A DNA stretch of 64,000 nucleotides from Prorocentrum cordatum (lineage: Eukaryota > Sar > Dinophyceae > Prorocentrales > Prorocentraceae). The DNA lies in assembly GCA_963575745.1 (NCBI GenBank), contig CAUYUJ010018727.1:95001-159000 (forward strand), given 5' to 3'. Each line of letters begins with the position of its first letter. Within the stretch, counting starts at the first letter, position 1. A program made the translations under genes and the position numbers. Positions 1 to 10,200 of the stretch are shown piece after piece. The notes beneath the pieces are model-generated. The model did not search any database. It was not told the origin of the DNA and saw only the letters and a list, made by a program, of their open reading frames with translations.

Positions 1-599
1 GATCAGGGAGGAAAGTATGGGCCTCCCAGGCGGAATCCGCCTAGGAGGAGAGTGTGTTTTGTTATTCCTTCCCCTCCCCCCCCATCACGTCACGCTGCCC
101 CCTTCCCCCCCCCAGTGCGTCCCCAGCAGCACTTCCGCAGTGCGTCCGGCACCATAGTCTGTCACGGTGAGGGGCGGGAGTGTTACGTTATGCCCGTTCC
201 CGCCCCCCCCCTAAAGAACACCAGTTACCGCCGCGAATAAATCAGTGATCCCCAGGCGGGGTCCGATCAGATGGTGGCGGAGGATCGCGCCGCATCGTCG
301 ATGCACCGCCTCCTGGGGTCCAGGATTCGTACCCCTCAGGGAACGTTTGTTTCATGCCAAACGCTTTGGAGGAGGAGGAGGAGGAGGACTGCATAAGTGC
401 GGACGGTGATGCGTTCCAGAATCAGAAAACTGCTGAAAGAGAATGTTCGGAGCCCCGTGAGAATTTCTTTTGGATCGGCAAAGGGCCCCCCTGGCGTCGC
501 CCCAGGCGCCGCACCATGACTTGCTCCGCGCGCGTGGGAGGGGGGGTCCACAGCGCCGATCCAAGGAGTGTGCGAGGAGTTTCGAACATGTATGTTAAA
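1..599. other. Non-coding, no gene recognised
   Basis: C-rich and pyrimidine-rich sequence with a near-palindrome (CAGGCGGAATCCGCCTAGG) around 29-48 and a short GGA run near 370-387. No open frame here resembles a protein. Confidence 0.5.
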
Positions 600-751
600 T
601 CGGGCTTGGCCCTACAATAGGAATATTTTAAAGATAGTGAACAAGAGTCTGGGGACGATTTTTACCATGTTTGAATATCTTTGGTGTATTGTTGGGGTAC
701 TTGTTTTTTTTTGCTCCCCTAAAATTCCGCCTTTAGCGGGACAGGCCCGAC
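600..751. mobile_element. MITE family A, copy 1
   Basis: This ~152-bp AT-richer island has inverted ends: TCGGGCTTGGCCCTA on the left and TAGCGGGACAGGCCCGA on the right. The interior contains GGAATATTTTAAA and GTCTGGGGA, and the same layout recurs at 40931-41101, 46426-46530 and 48074-48266. Family membership is inferred from shared ends and interior; no transposase is encoded. Confidence 0.55.
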
Positions 752-3509
752 CTAATATTTATGTTTGTGCTTTTATGTGTTCCTCCATGATTGTGAGGTT
801 TAGCGATTTCCACCGCCCAGGAAACCGACACTCGTGGGCCTCAGGATGCGATGGATGTGAACATATTCGTACCGTGGGGAGCCAGATGCCACCGCCCCCG
901 CAGTTGCGGATGAGAGTGAGGGGGCAGCGGGGGGCCGTCGGCAGAGTGCGAGGCTCTGAAGCAGCCCGCCGCAGGTGCCGATTTCTAACATTGCACAGCG
1001 AACCCGCCGCGTGCGCCGAATTGTTGTTTGAGCCATGTGGGCGTTTCACGGATGGGTCACGAGCGGGTCGCGGGCGATTGCGACGACAGCAAACAAAGAA
1101 ACAGGCAAACAAACATCAATTTTGCAGTATTCCTCACTGCGGATGCCCATGTCAGGCACGCGCCCAGGGATGGTGCAAGACCGCTCGACCCCCTCACTCT
1201 GATATCCATATCCACCGCGTGCCGAGGTCCTCGAAGAACGACGCCCCAGGCGGCGACGACGGACCGATCCCCGCCACGCAACTGACTGGGAACCTCTGAG
1301 AACCGGCCGTTCTGGAGGATGGTTCTGGCTTGCTGTAGAATCGCCCATACAAGACGAGTTCTTGGTTCAGGTCATGTGGGCCCGCGAGCTTGCGGTGTCA
1401 ACCCGAGGACATTTCGCCTACCTCTCGCGGTGTCCCATCCAGCCGCCTTGCGCGGCCATCCCAGCTTGCCCATTTCAGAGCTTCACGTGCAGGGTGTTTC
1501 CGCCGTGCCTGGCGTGCCCACCATGGCGCCAGCGGCTTCTGTTGGGAGCTGCCCTGACGAGGCGGGGGACTGTCCAGAGCAGTAGTGCTACTTTGGGCTG
1601 ATCCTTGCCATTCGGGTGTTGCCATGGGTGCTGCTAGCCCTGGTCATCCAAGCAGTCTGCGAGGCAGTGGGCAGGCTTTTCGTGGTATCGCGGACGGATG
1701 TCGTTCTAGCCTCAGATGGGGGATGTGAACTACCACCGCGAGGCGCGGCGGCGGGCCCATATCCTGGCGGCCGACGCGGTGGATGCCCAGGGTGATCGAG
1801 TTCGGGTGGAGGGTGACCCGAGTGACGCACGTTTTTGGGCTCTCGTGGACCCGCTGGTGGTTGAGGTCAAGAGCGAGCGGCGGCACTCACGGTCGAGGCG
1901 TCGTCAAGTCCAGCGGCAAGTTGAGTGCTATGCGGAGCCCGCGGGTAGGGACAAGGGTCGGTGATTTCCGGGGAGAGGGGGCGATCGGTGGCAACGGTCG
2001 TCGGGTGTTGGGCTCCAACCGGCTTTCGGGCCGAGGCGGGGCGACGTCCTCGACGGACGAGGTGGGCGAGGTTCGCGCGGCCGTGGGCACCCTGCAGCCT
2101 GAGGAGGGGCAGAGCTTGCGGCGGTTCGGTTGGCCGCGGGCGGCGTCGGACTTCACGGGGCACGTCACGGATGGAGCCAGCAACCGCACCTAGTATCAGG
2201 CAAAGGGGACTCGTCTGAGTGAAGGGCATGAGAGGGGGGGTCGCATGCTCACGAATCCATGGACATCGATCGTTGTGCGACCTGCTGTGCTTGGTTCGGC
2301 CACGACGATCGACCAGGTGGACGTTACCAGAGCCGCCCGCCTGTATGGAGCATGCGACGCTCCGACTGATGAGTCCCTAGCTGGCCGTGGAGCACAAACC
2401 GCCGCACCCGGGCCGCGGCGGCCTCGGCGCCATCGAGCGCGGCTTCGCAACGGCGAAGGGGGTTATGCGGATGTTGGCTTTCGCGACCACGCCTCCAAGC
2501 GTCAGGAGGAGCGCGCGGATTCGTTGAAGCATGGGCGCCAGCGCAGGGAGTAGACCAACAAGAGGAGGAACGAAGACGCCGACGCGGACGACGGCAAGAG
2601 TAGATACCATACTGCGGAGCTCTTGGGTCGGGGCCAGTTCGAGATTCGGCACGCCATTCGAGTTGCCCCTTTCCTGACGGCTTGGCCGAATTCTTGCGCT
2701 GCACATGGTTGCTGCGCTGATAAGAAGTGGGCCATCGCGCCGCGGGATTCCTGGGGGGCAATTGCGTTCATCCAGTAGGGTCGCGGGTGTGGGTGGCGCA
2801 GGATTGGTGAAGGCCTTCTAAGGGATTGCTCTGGCATGCAGAATGCTCCTCCTGGGCGTTGCCTCCGCATGCCAGATTTGCCCCCAAGGTGGGTGGGCTC
2901 TGAAGCGACATTCCCGTGCCCGCCTTGTCCAGGTGCGGACGCTCGCGAGTGCCGTCGCACTGCAGAGCTGGATTACCCTGATGGCAAGCGCCAGTCAGTC
3001 CTCGCGGCGCAACCCCCTTTTGGCGAAGCTTGAGCTTTGTCCCCGCCGGGAAGGGTTTGAGGATGCATCCGGCTCTCGAGGGCAGCGGTCAGGGCGTTGA
3101 AACATAACCCCTTTTGGGCGCCGGTGGGGCTCTGGTTTTCGGGCCGCTCCGTCGGTCTAGCTTTCGGAACCCGTTCGTGGCCGAGGCCCGCCATGGCCAG
3201 AGAATCAATTCCATTCCTCAGTCAGGGTCCCTTCCTGTACCGCCTACCGAAATCGACCCAGCACTTTCTCCAAATTTTTGATTCCCCGTTGGGACCCCTT
3301 CAGTGCAACCGCTGCTTGGGAAAAAAGCTTGTTCCGAAAGCAGAACAAGAATTAAGCCAGAGGGCTCGTGCGAAGCTCCGCCGCCTTCTGAGAGAGCCTG
3401 TCCCTTTTCGCTTCTCACCCTGGCGCACCGCCAACCAGAGTCAGCCGACGTCGGAAAATCCGCGCTATCGGAAAGCCACGATGGCCGAAGGTTGATCAGG
3501 GGAGGAAAT
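752..3509. other. No confident gene; one coding-like tract
   Basis: GC-rich unique-looking sequence. Only 1716-1964 reads like protein. The remaining open frames are short and overlap on both strands with no recognisable motif. The area could be intron of the HECT gene or a decayed element. Confidence 0.4.
1716..1964 (+). pseudogene. Coding-like tract of unknown identity
   Basis: An 82-codon frame (MGDVNYHREARRRAHILAAD at the start, then ...DRVRVEGDPSDARFWALVDP) has a natural mixed amino-acid composition, unlike neighbouring low-complexity frames. No family is recognised. It stops after a basic tail, and similar-looking fragments continue in other frames to about 2200. It may be an exon or part of a frameshifted old gene. 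Confidence 0.25.
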
Positions 3510-3657
3510 AGAGTACCGATGCCGCTGCCCCTGCCTCGATTTCGCCCTGTTGGGCCTCCTAGGAAGGCTCTCGCCGCCACCGCCAGATTCGCTGCGAAAT
3601 CATGGTCAGAACGCACCCAGAGAGAGGTTCGGGGAGTAGCGGTCTCGGGATCTATTG
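3510..3657. mobile_element. MITE family E, copy 1
   Basis: Left end AGAGTACCGATGCCG and right end AGCGGTCTCGGGATCTA are imperfect inverted repeats. The interior block CAGAACGCACCCAGAGAGAG followed by GTTCGGGGAGTAGCGGT is shared with 43361-43511, 44907-45051 and 57472-57590. Confidence 0.5.
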
Positions 3658-4611
3658 GCTCCCTAGATGCAACGTCCAAACGGCGCCCCTAACACCGCGC
3701 AGAGACCTTCACAACACGAACCAGTCGTAGCAGGCGCCAGGCCAGGGAACGGACGGACATGGTGACGGCCAACGGTTGCGAGAGTTCAGATGGGCGCAGG
3801 TTGAGCGGCGCTCGAGGTGAGTTTGCCTTCCTCGCGCGAGGTGGGCAGCGACGAGCACCGACCGGCCTCGGCCAGAAAGGTGCCCCCAGGGACGGCAGGC
3901 AGGGCCCCGGATCCTCTGGTCAGACCAGCGCGTCCGCGTTCCATGTGCGGGTGTTCGCTTCGCACGTGCGTGGCGCTAGGTTCCATGCACATATCTGCCC
4001 CGCTCGTTCTTTGCCGGGGTGTCCGGGCGCAGGTTCGAACGATTCCGTCGAGTTGCGTGTCGTGTTGCAGTTCTGTTGGCCAGCGTCGTGCGTCTATTGA
4101 TCTACCCCCTCCAGTAGGCTGACCCTCTCCGTGACGTCCGCCTCGCTTCGCTCCAGGAGGTGGGCAGGGGGCCGGAGGGGAGGCTCCGAGGTAGGGCTCG
4201 GGGCTGGGAGGGGTCGGTTCGGTCGCGCCCGAGGCGGAGAGAGAGGCTGGGCACATTTCGACTCCTCCGACGCGGTTCGATCTCCATCGATTCGGTTCGA
4301 CTCCGGGTTTCGATTTGGACTTCGGTGTCTCAGTTGAGCCCTCGTTCGCCTGCCAGTTTCGGCCGATTCGACTCTCCCACCGGGTTGCCGATTCCCGCCG
4401 ATCCAGCTCATGCCGATCGCCGATCCGATTCGATGCTGTCGAGTCGATTCTGGAGGAGGGGGAATGAGGGTTGGTGGTGGTCACTGCACCAATGGAGGCC
4501 GGATCCTGAGAAGAGCGCGGCGCACCGTACAGCCGCGCTTCCGGAAGCAAGCGCGAGGAGGGGGGAAGGGAGGAGAAGCATGAGAGGGGTTGCGGGACGA
4601 GAGGGATGAGG
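3658..4611. other. Intergenic or intronic, repeat remnants
   Basis: No gene was identified. About 4140-4240 resembles 55335-55440 (both contain AGGTGGGCAG and GGCCGGAGGGG). About 4252-4450 is rich in GATTCG, GCCGATCC and TCGATTC words and resembles 24508-24712, so the two HECT exons are flanked by related repeats. Confidence 0.4.
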
Positions 4612-4662
4612 AGGAGGGGGTGGAGGAGGAGGAGGAGGAGGAGGAGGAGGAGGAGGAGACAT
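4612..4662 (+). repeat. (GGA)n microsatellite
   Basis: Nearly pure GGA triplets immediately upstream of the first HECT exon. The purine strand is the plus strand. Confidence 0.9.
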
Positions 4663-4708
4663 AGGCTCTCTCGGAGGCGGGATGTCCGAGTCGGCGCACC
4701 GCCCACAG

Positions 4709-4812
4709 GCCAACCGCTCGCGGTTCCTGGACTTCGTCACCTCCTGCCCGCGGCTGCCGCCGGGGGGCATCACGAACTTCAAGATGTACGTGTTCCCCGA
4801 CCCCGGCTGCAG
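4709..4812 (+). CDS. HECT E3 ubiquitin ligase, penultimate-type exon (partial gene)
   Basis: This exon follows an acceptor-like CCCACAG and reads ANRSRFLDFVTSCPRLPPGG then ITNFKMYVFPDPGC. In HECT ligases a [R/K]-x-[R/Q]-FL-x-FVT-x-(S/C)-x-RLPPGG stretch lies in the C-terminal part of the domain, just before the catalytic-Cys segment, and this matches it. HECT enzymes accept ubiquitin from an E2 on the catalytic Cys and pass it to a substrate Lys. The likely donor is GC at 4813-4814. Splicing to 24397 keeps the frame (phase 2) and continues directly into the Cys motif. Upstream exons of the HECT N-lobe were not found, so they probably lie beyond the left edge. The exon start is inferred from the acceptor; the open frame continues further 5' to about 4682. 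Confidence 0.68.
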
Positions 4813-5181
4813 GCGCACACGGCCCCCGCGCCGGCGGCGGATCGAGGATCGCGAGGGGATCGAGGATAGAGGAGGAGCGAGGATCGCGAGGAGGAGCGCG
4901 AGGAGGAGGAGGAGGAGGATCGCCAGGAGCGAGGTGCAGGCTGGGCAAGGGTCCCAGACCCCAACGCGTCTCCAAAGCGTCACGACGGGAGTTGCTTAGA
5001 TGGTCTGGCTCTGGGGGCCCTCGCCGGGCCCCGGGACGGGACTGTTAGATTACACAACTCGGGAAGAAAGATCGGCCCCTGCGAAAGGGTCGGGATTTCT
5101 GCGGGCCGCGCATTGCAACAAGCAAGACATCGGATGTTGAAGGTGAGGGGGGGACAGTCTCAGGGGGGGATGCAAATGCAA

Positions 5182-5335
5182 CGACTTCCAATCGCCCACC
5201 GATCGCCAAGCGGGGCCCGATAGCCCGCCCCGCCTTGGAGCGTGCGGCTTGGCTATCGGGGGCCCATCGCCGATCAATAGGCGATGTATCGCCGATTCCA
5301 GGTTGATGTTTCCCGCCCCTATCGTTGCCTCTCAA
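5182..5335. repeat. Dispersed repeat H, copy 1
   Basis: Rich in CGATCGCC, GGGGCCCGATAGCCC and CGCCGATCAAT words. It resembles 23098-23235, which carries the same GGGGCCCGATAGCCC core followed by a CGCCGATCAAT block. Confidence 0.45.
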
Positions 5336-5675
5336 AAGTTCGATGCTGTTGTGAGATCTTCTAGGTTTCCCGTGCGATTTCGGCATGCACGAGGCAGTTT
5401 TCTGTTCGAGCATGGACCATCAAAGCATTGCACCCAGGAAGTACATATTGGCCCCGTGGAGGTCGTGTCGGAAATGTTTGGGCCGCGGGTGGGTAAACTA
5501 AAGTATGTCAGTGTGTGTGTGTGTGGAGGAGGGTCGCGTCTCCATAGGTTTCGGGCGCAGCGTTTCTGTCCGCTCCGGACGTGTTTCCTTCCATCCAGCT
5601 TCTGGGAATCTGGGGCCCAGTTTCGGGCCCCGGGCACCGTCAAGACGTGATCTGGGACATGCTGGTGCGAACTCA

Positions 5676-5840
5676 GGAGGAAAAGAAACACACAGACACA
5701 ATTAATCGTCCACTCCCAGGAAAATATGGGAAAATATGGGAAGTGGGGGGGAAGACAGAAACCCAGAAAATATTGGAAAATATGGGGAACATTTTTATTT
5801 GTGTGTATTTATTTGTGTGTCCTGGGGGCCATTCACGAAC
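5676..5840. repeat. Dispersed repeat M, copy 1
   Basis: CTCAGGAGGAAAAG, AGACACAATTAATCGTC, AATATGGGAAAATATGGGAA and GTGGGGGG are followed by AT-rich sequence. The same order of blocks recurs at 6773-6925. Confidence 0.55.
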
Positions 5841-6253
5841 GCTGCCCCTGGAGGAGGGGTCGAGACCTGTGGGGCCCGCGCACTGGACCGGACCAGCCAC
5901 GGGGAGGTCTGGGTCTGTCGCCCCGTTCTGTACGAGGGGTTCGAGGGCCGCCACGTAGGAAGGTCTGTCTGCGACCACTTGCGAGCCCTGGCCCTCCGGG
6001 TCCAGACGACGCTGGGGCGTCGGGTACCCCTGTAATCAGGCAGTGGGGGGTCGCCGCAGGCGCCCGTCAAGTTCTGCACCACCGCCAGCGCTTCGAACTC
6101 TCACCTCTCGACCTTCTGGGGTACGGTTCACGCGTGCCTGCCTGCAGTCGGCACGGCGCCTACGAGCGAAGCCCTTGCTTTTGAAGGGCACCCTCATGCG
6201 CGTCGTGCTCGGGCTCTTTCCGCCTTGGAATGCTTTGGGCCTCTCGAATGGCT

Positions 6254-6350
6254 AGGCATCGCTCGGACGTGTGCATTTTCTCGGCGAGGACCATCGAGGA
6301 GCATCCTGGATCATCTGGCGAAAAGCACGCACGAAACCAAGAAATGCGCG
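6254..6350. repeat. Dispersed repeat C, copy 1
   Basis: Contains TCGGCGAGGACCATCGAGGA then GCATCCTGGATCATC and GCACGCACGAAACC. The same block recurs at 25250-25345 and, more diverged, at 34760-34790 and 35105-35185. Confidence 0.55.
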
Positions 6351-6484
6351 ATGGCGAGATGGGGTGCAGTCGAGACGCTAAGTTGAGGAACAGGTCGAGG
6401 TCGGAATGGGCTCGCCGCTCATCGGGTCCCTCCACGGCTTCCCCAAAGTCATCGAGAACAAGATAACTCCATTTTTACAAATCT

Positions 6485-6620
6485 ACGATGAAGACGTGGC
6501 CTCGATGAGATCTCCGTCTTCGCATTAGGGATAATACATGTGGGCGGTTTGGCCTGGCACATCTGCAGAAAAGACCACCTATCCCTCCCCAAAGGATTAG
6601 GAGTACTTCTCTTGCTTGTT
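6485..6620. repeat. Dispersed repeat L, copy 1
   Basis: GAAGACGTGGCCTCGATGAG, then TGGCACATCTGCAGAAAAGA and CCCCAAAGGATTAGGAGTAC. The same order is present, diverged, at 46865-47040. Confidence 0.5.
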
Positions 6621-6772
6621 ACAGAGGGCATTCTTACTCGCCGTGGCCCAGGCACCAGTGCAGGGGACCTGTTGGGCTGGTACCTGTGCAGGAGCTCTGT
6701 AGGACTGCAGTCGAGACGCCAGTTCAGGGCTCCCCGTTCGCTGGCTCCAGAGGTTGACCATTACCCTCATCT

Positions 6773-6925
6773 CAGGAGGGGGAAAAACAAAGACACAATT
6801 TATCGTCGTTTCCCCCTACAATATGGGAAGATATGGGAAGTGGGGGGGGGGGGAAACGAAACTCCTTCAAATATTGGGACTTGTGTCTATTTTTGTTTGC
6901 CTGTCCTTGGGCACCTTTCTCGCCG
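6773..6925. repeat. Dispersed repeat M, copy 2
   Basis: Same blocks as 5676-5840: CTCAGGAGGGGGAAAAAC, GACACAATTTATCGTCG, ATATGGGAAGATATGGGAAG and a G tract, followed by a tract reading TTTTTGTTTGCCTGTCC. Confidence 0.55.
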
Positions 6926-7015
6926 CCTGCTCCTCCTTCGCTCCTCGTGCGCCCAGGCGCTCTTGGGGCAAGGCAGAACGCTGTTCCTGCTTGGCGCTCC
7001 TTCGGATCGGGGTGC

Positions 7016-7089
7016 GTCCTTCTCGTCCTGGTCCTCCTCCTGGTCCTCCTCCTCCTCCTCCTCCTCCTCCTCCTCCTCCTCCTCCTCCA
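7016..7089 (+). repeat. (TCC)n array flanking LINE-1 on its 5' side
   Basis: Interrupted then pure TCC triplets with the pyrimidine strand on plus. The LINE-1-like sequence starts directly after it. Confidence 0.9.
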
Positions 7090-7211
7090 GCCGTACTGGC
7101 ACAGGCGAGATCCCTGTGCTTGCAAGCACGTATCTTCAGTGCGGCTCGTGCTTGCGGGCCACCATCTACGATCATCCCGACAGTTTTGGCTCCCTCCCAG
7201 TTCGGCGGCCG

Positions 7212-10200
7212 ATGGCACCGCCGCCGCCCGACCTGCCCGATGTCCTGCGCGGCCCCAGGCGGCCGACTTGGGCCTGCGGGGCCTGCGGCATGGCCCCCTC
7301 CAGCTGGGCCTGCCGTGTGCGCTGCGCCTGTGGGCGGGAGGCTCCGCTGCGCATCCGCAAGACGGCCGTGGAGCAGCACCAACGATGGGAGAAGGAGCAC
7401 GCTGCTGGCGGCGGAGGCCGCGGTGGCAAGGGCAAGAGCACGGGCCCCAATCAGCGGGGGGTCCCATCGTCGACTGTGCCGTCTGAGCTCGGCAAGCGGT
7501 TGGCGGAGATTGAGAAGCTCTTGCGAGGGCAGACGTCCCAGCCTGCTGACAAGGAGGGCGAGGCCAGCGCCAAGCCTCCACCTTGGCAGGCGAGCGCTGA
7601 CCCCAAGAAGGATAACACAATTGCGGACGATGACACCGACGAGGTTAAGAAGCGCAAGCTTGCGAACCAGCTGGCGTGCTTCGAGGCCAGTCTCAAGTCG
7701 GTCCCTCACGGTTCGGACAACGACGAGCTACGCTCGAGTATTCAGCGGAAGATTGAAGGAGTTCGTGACCAGCAGAAGGCGTTGCGCACCCCTGCCGTGG
7801 TGCACCGCAGGGCCACTTCTGACCTGCAGAAGGCTACGTCTGCAGTCACTAAGCTGGAAGCGGACATCACCGAGAAGCAGAAGCAGCTCGACGAGCTGCA
7901 AGAATCCCTCAAGAATAAGCGCGCCACGCTCGAGGCCAAGAAGATCGAGGTCAGTGTGCTGCGCGCCGAGGTCAGCCAGGCAGCACAGCAGCTTGGCGGC
8001 AAGGCCACGGACAAGTCAGATTCCAACCCGCTCGATGTCAAGCCAGACGATGTCGACGATGAGGAGGTGCGCACGCTGCTTGGGTCTACCGCCTGGGCCA
8101 AGCTCCGAGAGCACCTCGCGGGTAAGATGCCCGCCCCGAAGGACGCCTCCATGCCCCAGGCACCTGATGATGTTCCTGGTGACGCTGGCGGCGACGGCGG
8201 TGGCGATCTCAAGCGTTCCCTGGACGAGCTGGAGGAGTCTGAGAGAGAGAGCAGCTTTTCGAGGCGGCCAAGTCAGGTGCAGAGGCTTTCGCCAAAACGC
8301 TTGGCGACATGGCCAAGAGAAGGACACGTTCCTAACCTTCCTCTCATGTCAGGTCTGCGGCTCTGCGATGGAGCTGTTCGGCGACTTGCGCAGCCTGATG
8401 TTCAAGGCACATTCTTTATTGAAACCTTCAATGCTTCTGGAGGCCGTGACACGTTGAAGGCACGTTTGACCAAGACGAAAGCTACGATACTGCTATGCCA
8501 GGAGATAGGATACATTGAGGACAGCTTGGGTGATCTTCACTCCTGGGCCCAGAACCGTCAATGGAAATGCTCTGCCATACCTGCTCGTCGTACGTCAGGT
8601 ACCGTTCCCTCAGGTGGAGTTGCAGTGTTCGTACGTGACGCACTGGGCCTTCGGCATCCACCGCAAGGGCAGCTGGTGTGGGACCACCGACTACAGCAGG
8701 TCATTGTTGACATCAGCGGCTGGCCCCCCATCACGATCTTCAATGTGTATATGCAAGATTCTCTTGGGGCGGTTGGCATAAACGCTGAGATATTAATTGC
8801 TGCAGGTCGTTTGCTCTCGACATGTTCTGGGCCCGCCATCATGGGTGGCGATTGGAACATGGCACCGATTGATCTGGAGCAAAGCCTTGTCCCGCAGCAG
8901 GTGGACATGGTGTTGGCCTTCCCTGCTCAGGCTACGTTCCGGGGAGGCATGGGCGCCAGCACTATTGACTTTTTCTGCCTCAATGATGCTGTTGTCCGTG
9001 GTTATCGGGGAGTCAACGCGGTCATGACCTGGCACAAGAAGGCTCATCGTCCCGTGCAGTTGCAGCTGATTGACAACGGGGTGGACGTGCAGCACTATGT
9101 GTATTCTGTCTCCTCCAAGCTGCCTGCCACCCCGCCGCCAGGGCCGCGCACGAGGCCTACCGACTGGACGCTACATCGAGCCCTTGTTGAGCGCACCGTT
9201 GAGCTGGCGGCTGACCCCAGCAGCGACGTGGCGGTGGTCTGGGCACTCCTCACGCGAGTGTACGGGCGATTTGCTGTTTCCTTCGCCGAGTACATTGCGC
9301 AGAATGTCGGAGTGGAGCTTCGCGAGCCCAGTGCATATGCCAGAAATCTCGAGCCTAGATGGATCAATGTAACATACCCGACTAAGGATCCGAATGATAC
9401 ACAGTGCATTGGTCAAGGCTGGCAGTGGTTGCAGAACATGGTCACCACGATTCAGGCGTTATATACCAAAGATGATTCCATGGTCCAGTGTTCTGAGGAG
9501 ATCGCCCTGTTTGTGACTTCACCGTGCCCAGGCCAAGGCCTCAACGCTCGCCTTGACGCCACGGTCGTGCAGGCGAGAAACCTAATCAATGCTATCCCCA
9601 TGGACATGGACCAGATTCAATCGTTCGTTGATGATATTGCTGACGATGTAACCCTGGCGGTTAAAGGTCAGACCAAAGATTCCAATGCAGCATGGGCCGG
9701 CTGGTGCAGTGCAGCATCCTGCGGCGGCGCCCGCCCTCTGCATCGACTTACCAAGGTCAAGGCTATCCCGACGCCAGCTGTGGCAGCTGGTATTCAGTCA
9801 GGTGACCCTGTTATTATTGTTGCGCAGGAAGTGGAACTGTATCGTCGTCCATGGCATGCTTCCGACGTCGCTCTCCCGCCCTGGGTACCAGACCGATCGA
9901 TGTGCCCGCTCCTGGAGCCAGCCGGCCTGCGTTGTGCTGCCATGTCATTTCCAGCTGGGACGGTCACTAGCTACGATAACTTTCACCCGAGGCACTTCCT
10001 ACTCCTTGACGACGACGGCCTCCACACGCTGGCTCTGCGGCTCTCGGCGTCTGAAGCCATATGCATGTTGCCAAAGCAGCTGTGCTGGATCCAGATGCCG
10101 ATGCTGGCAAAGCCGTCTGGAGGCAATCGTCTGATAATACTGTACGCTGCCATCTACCGTATGTGGCAGAGAGCACGCAAGCCCATGGTTGCGCACATGC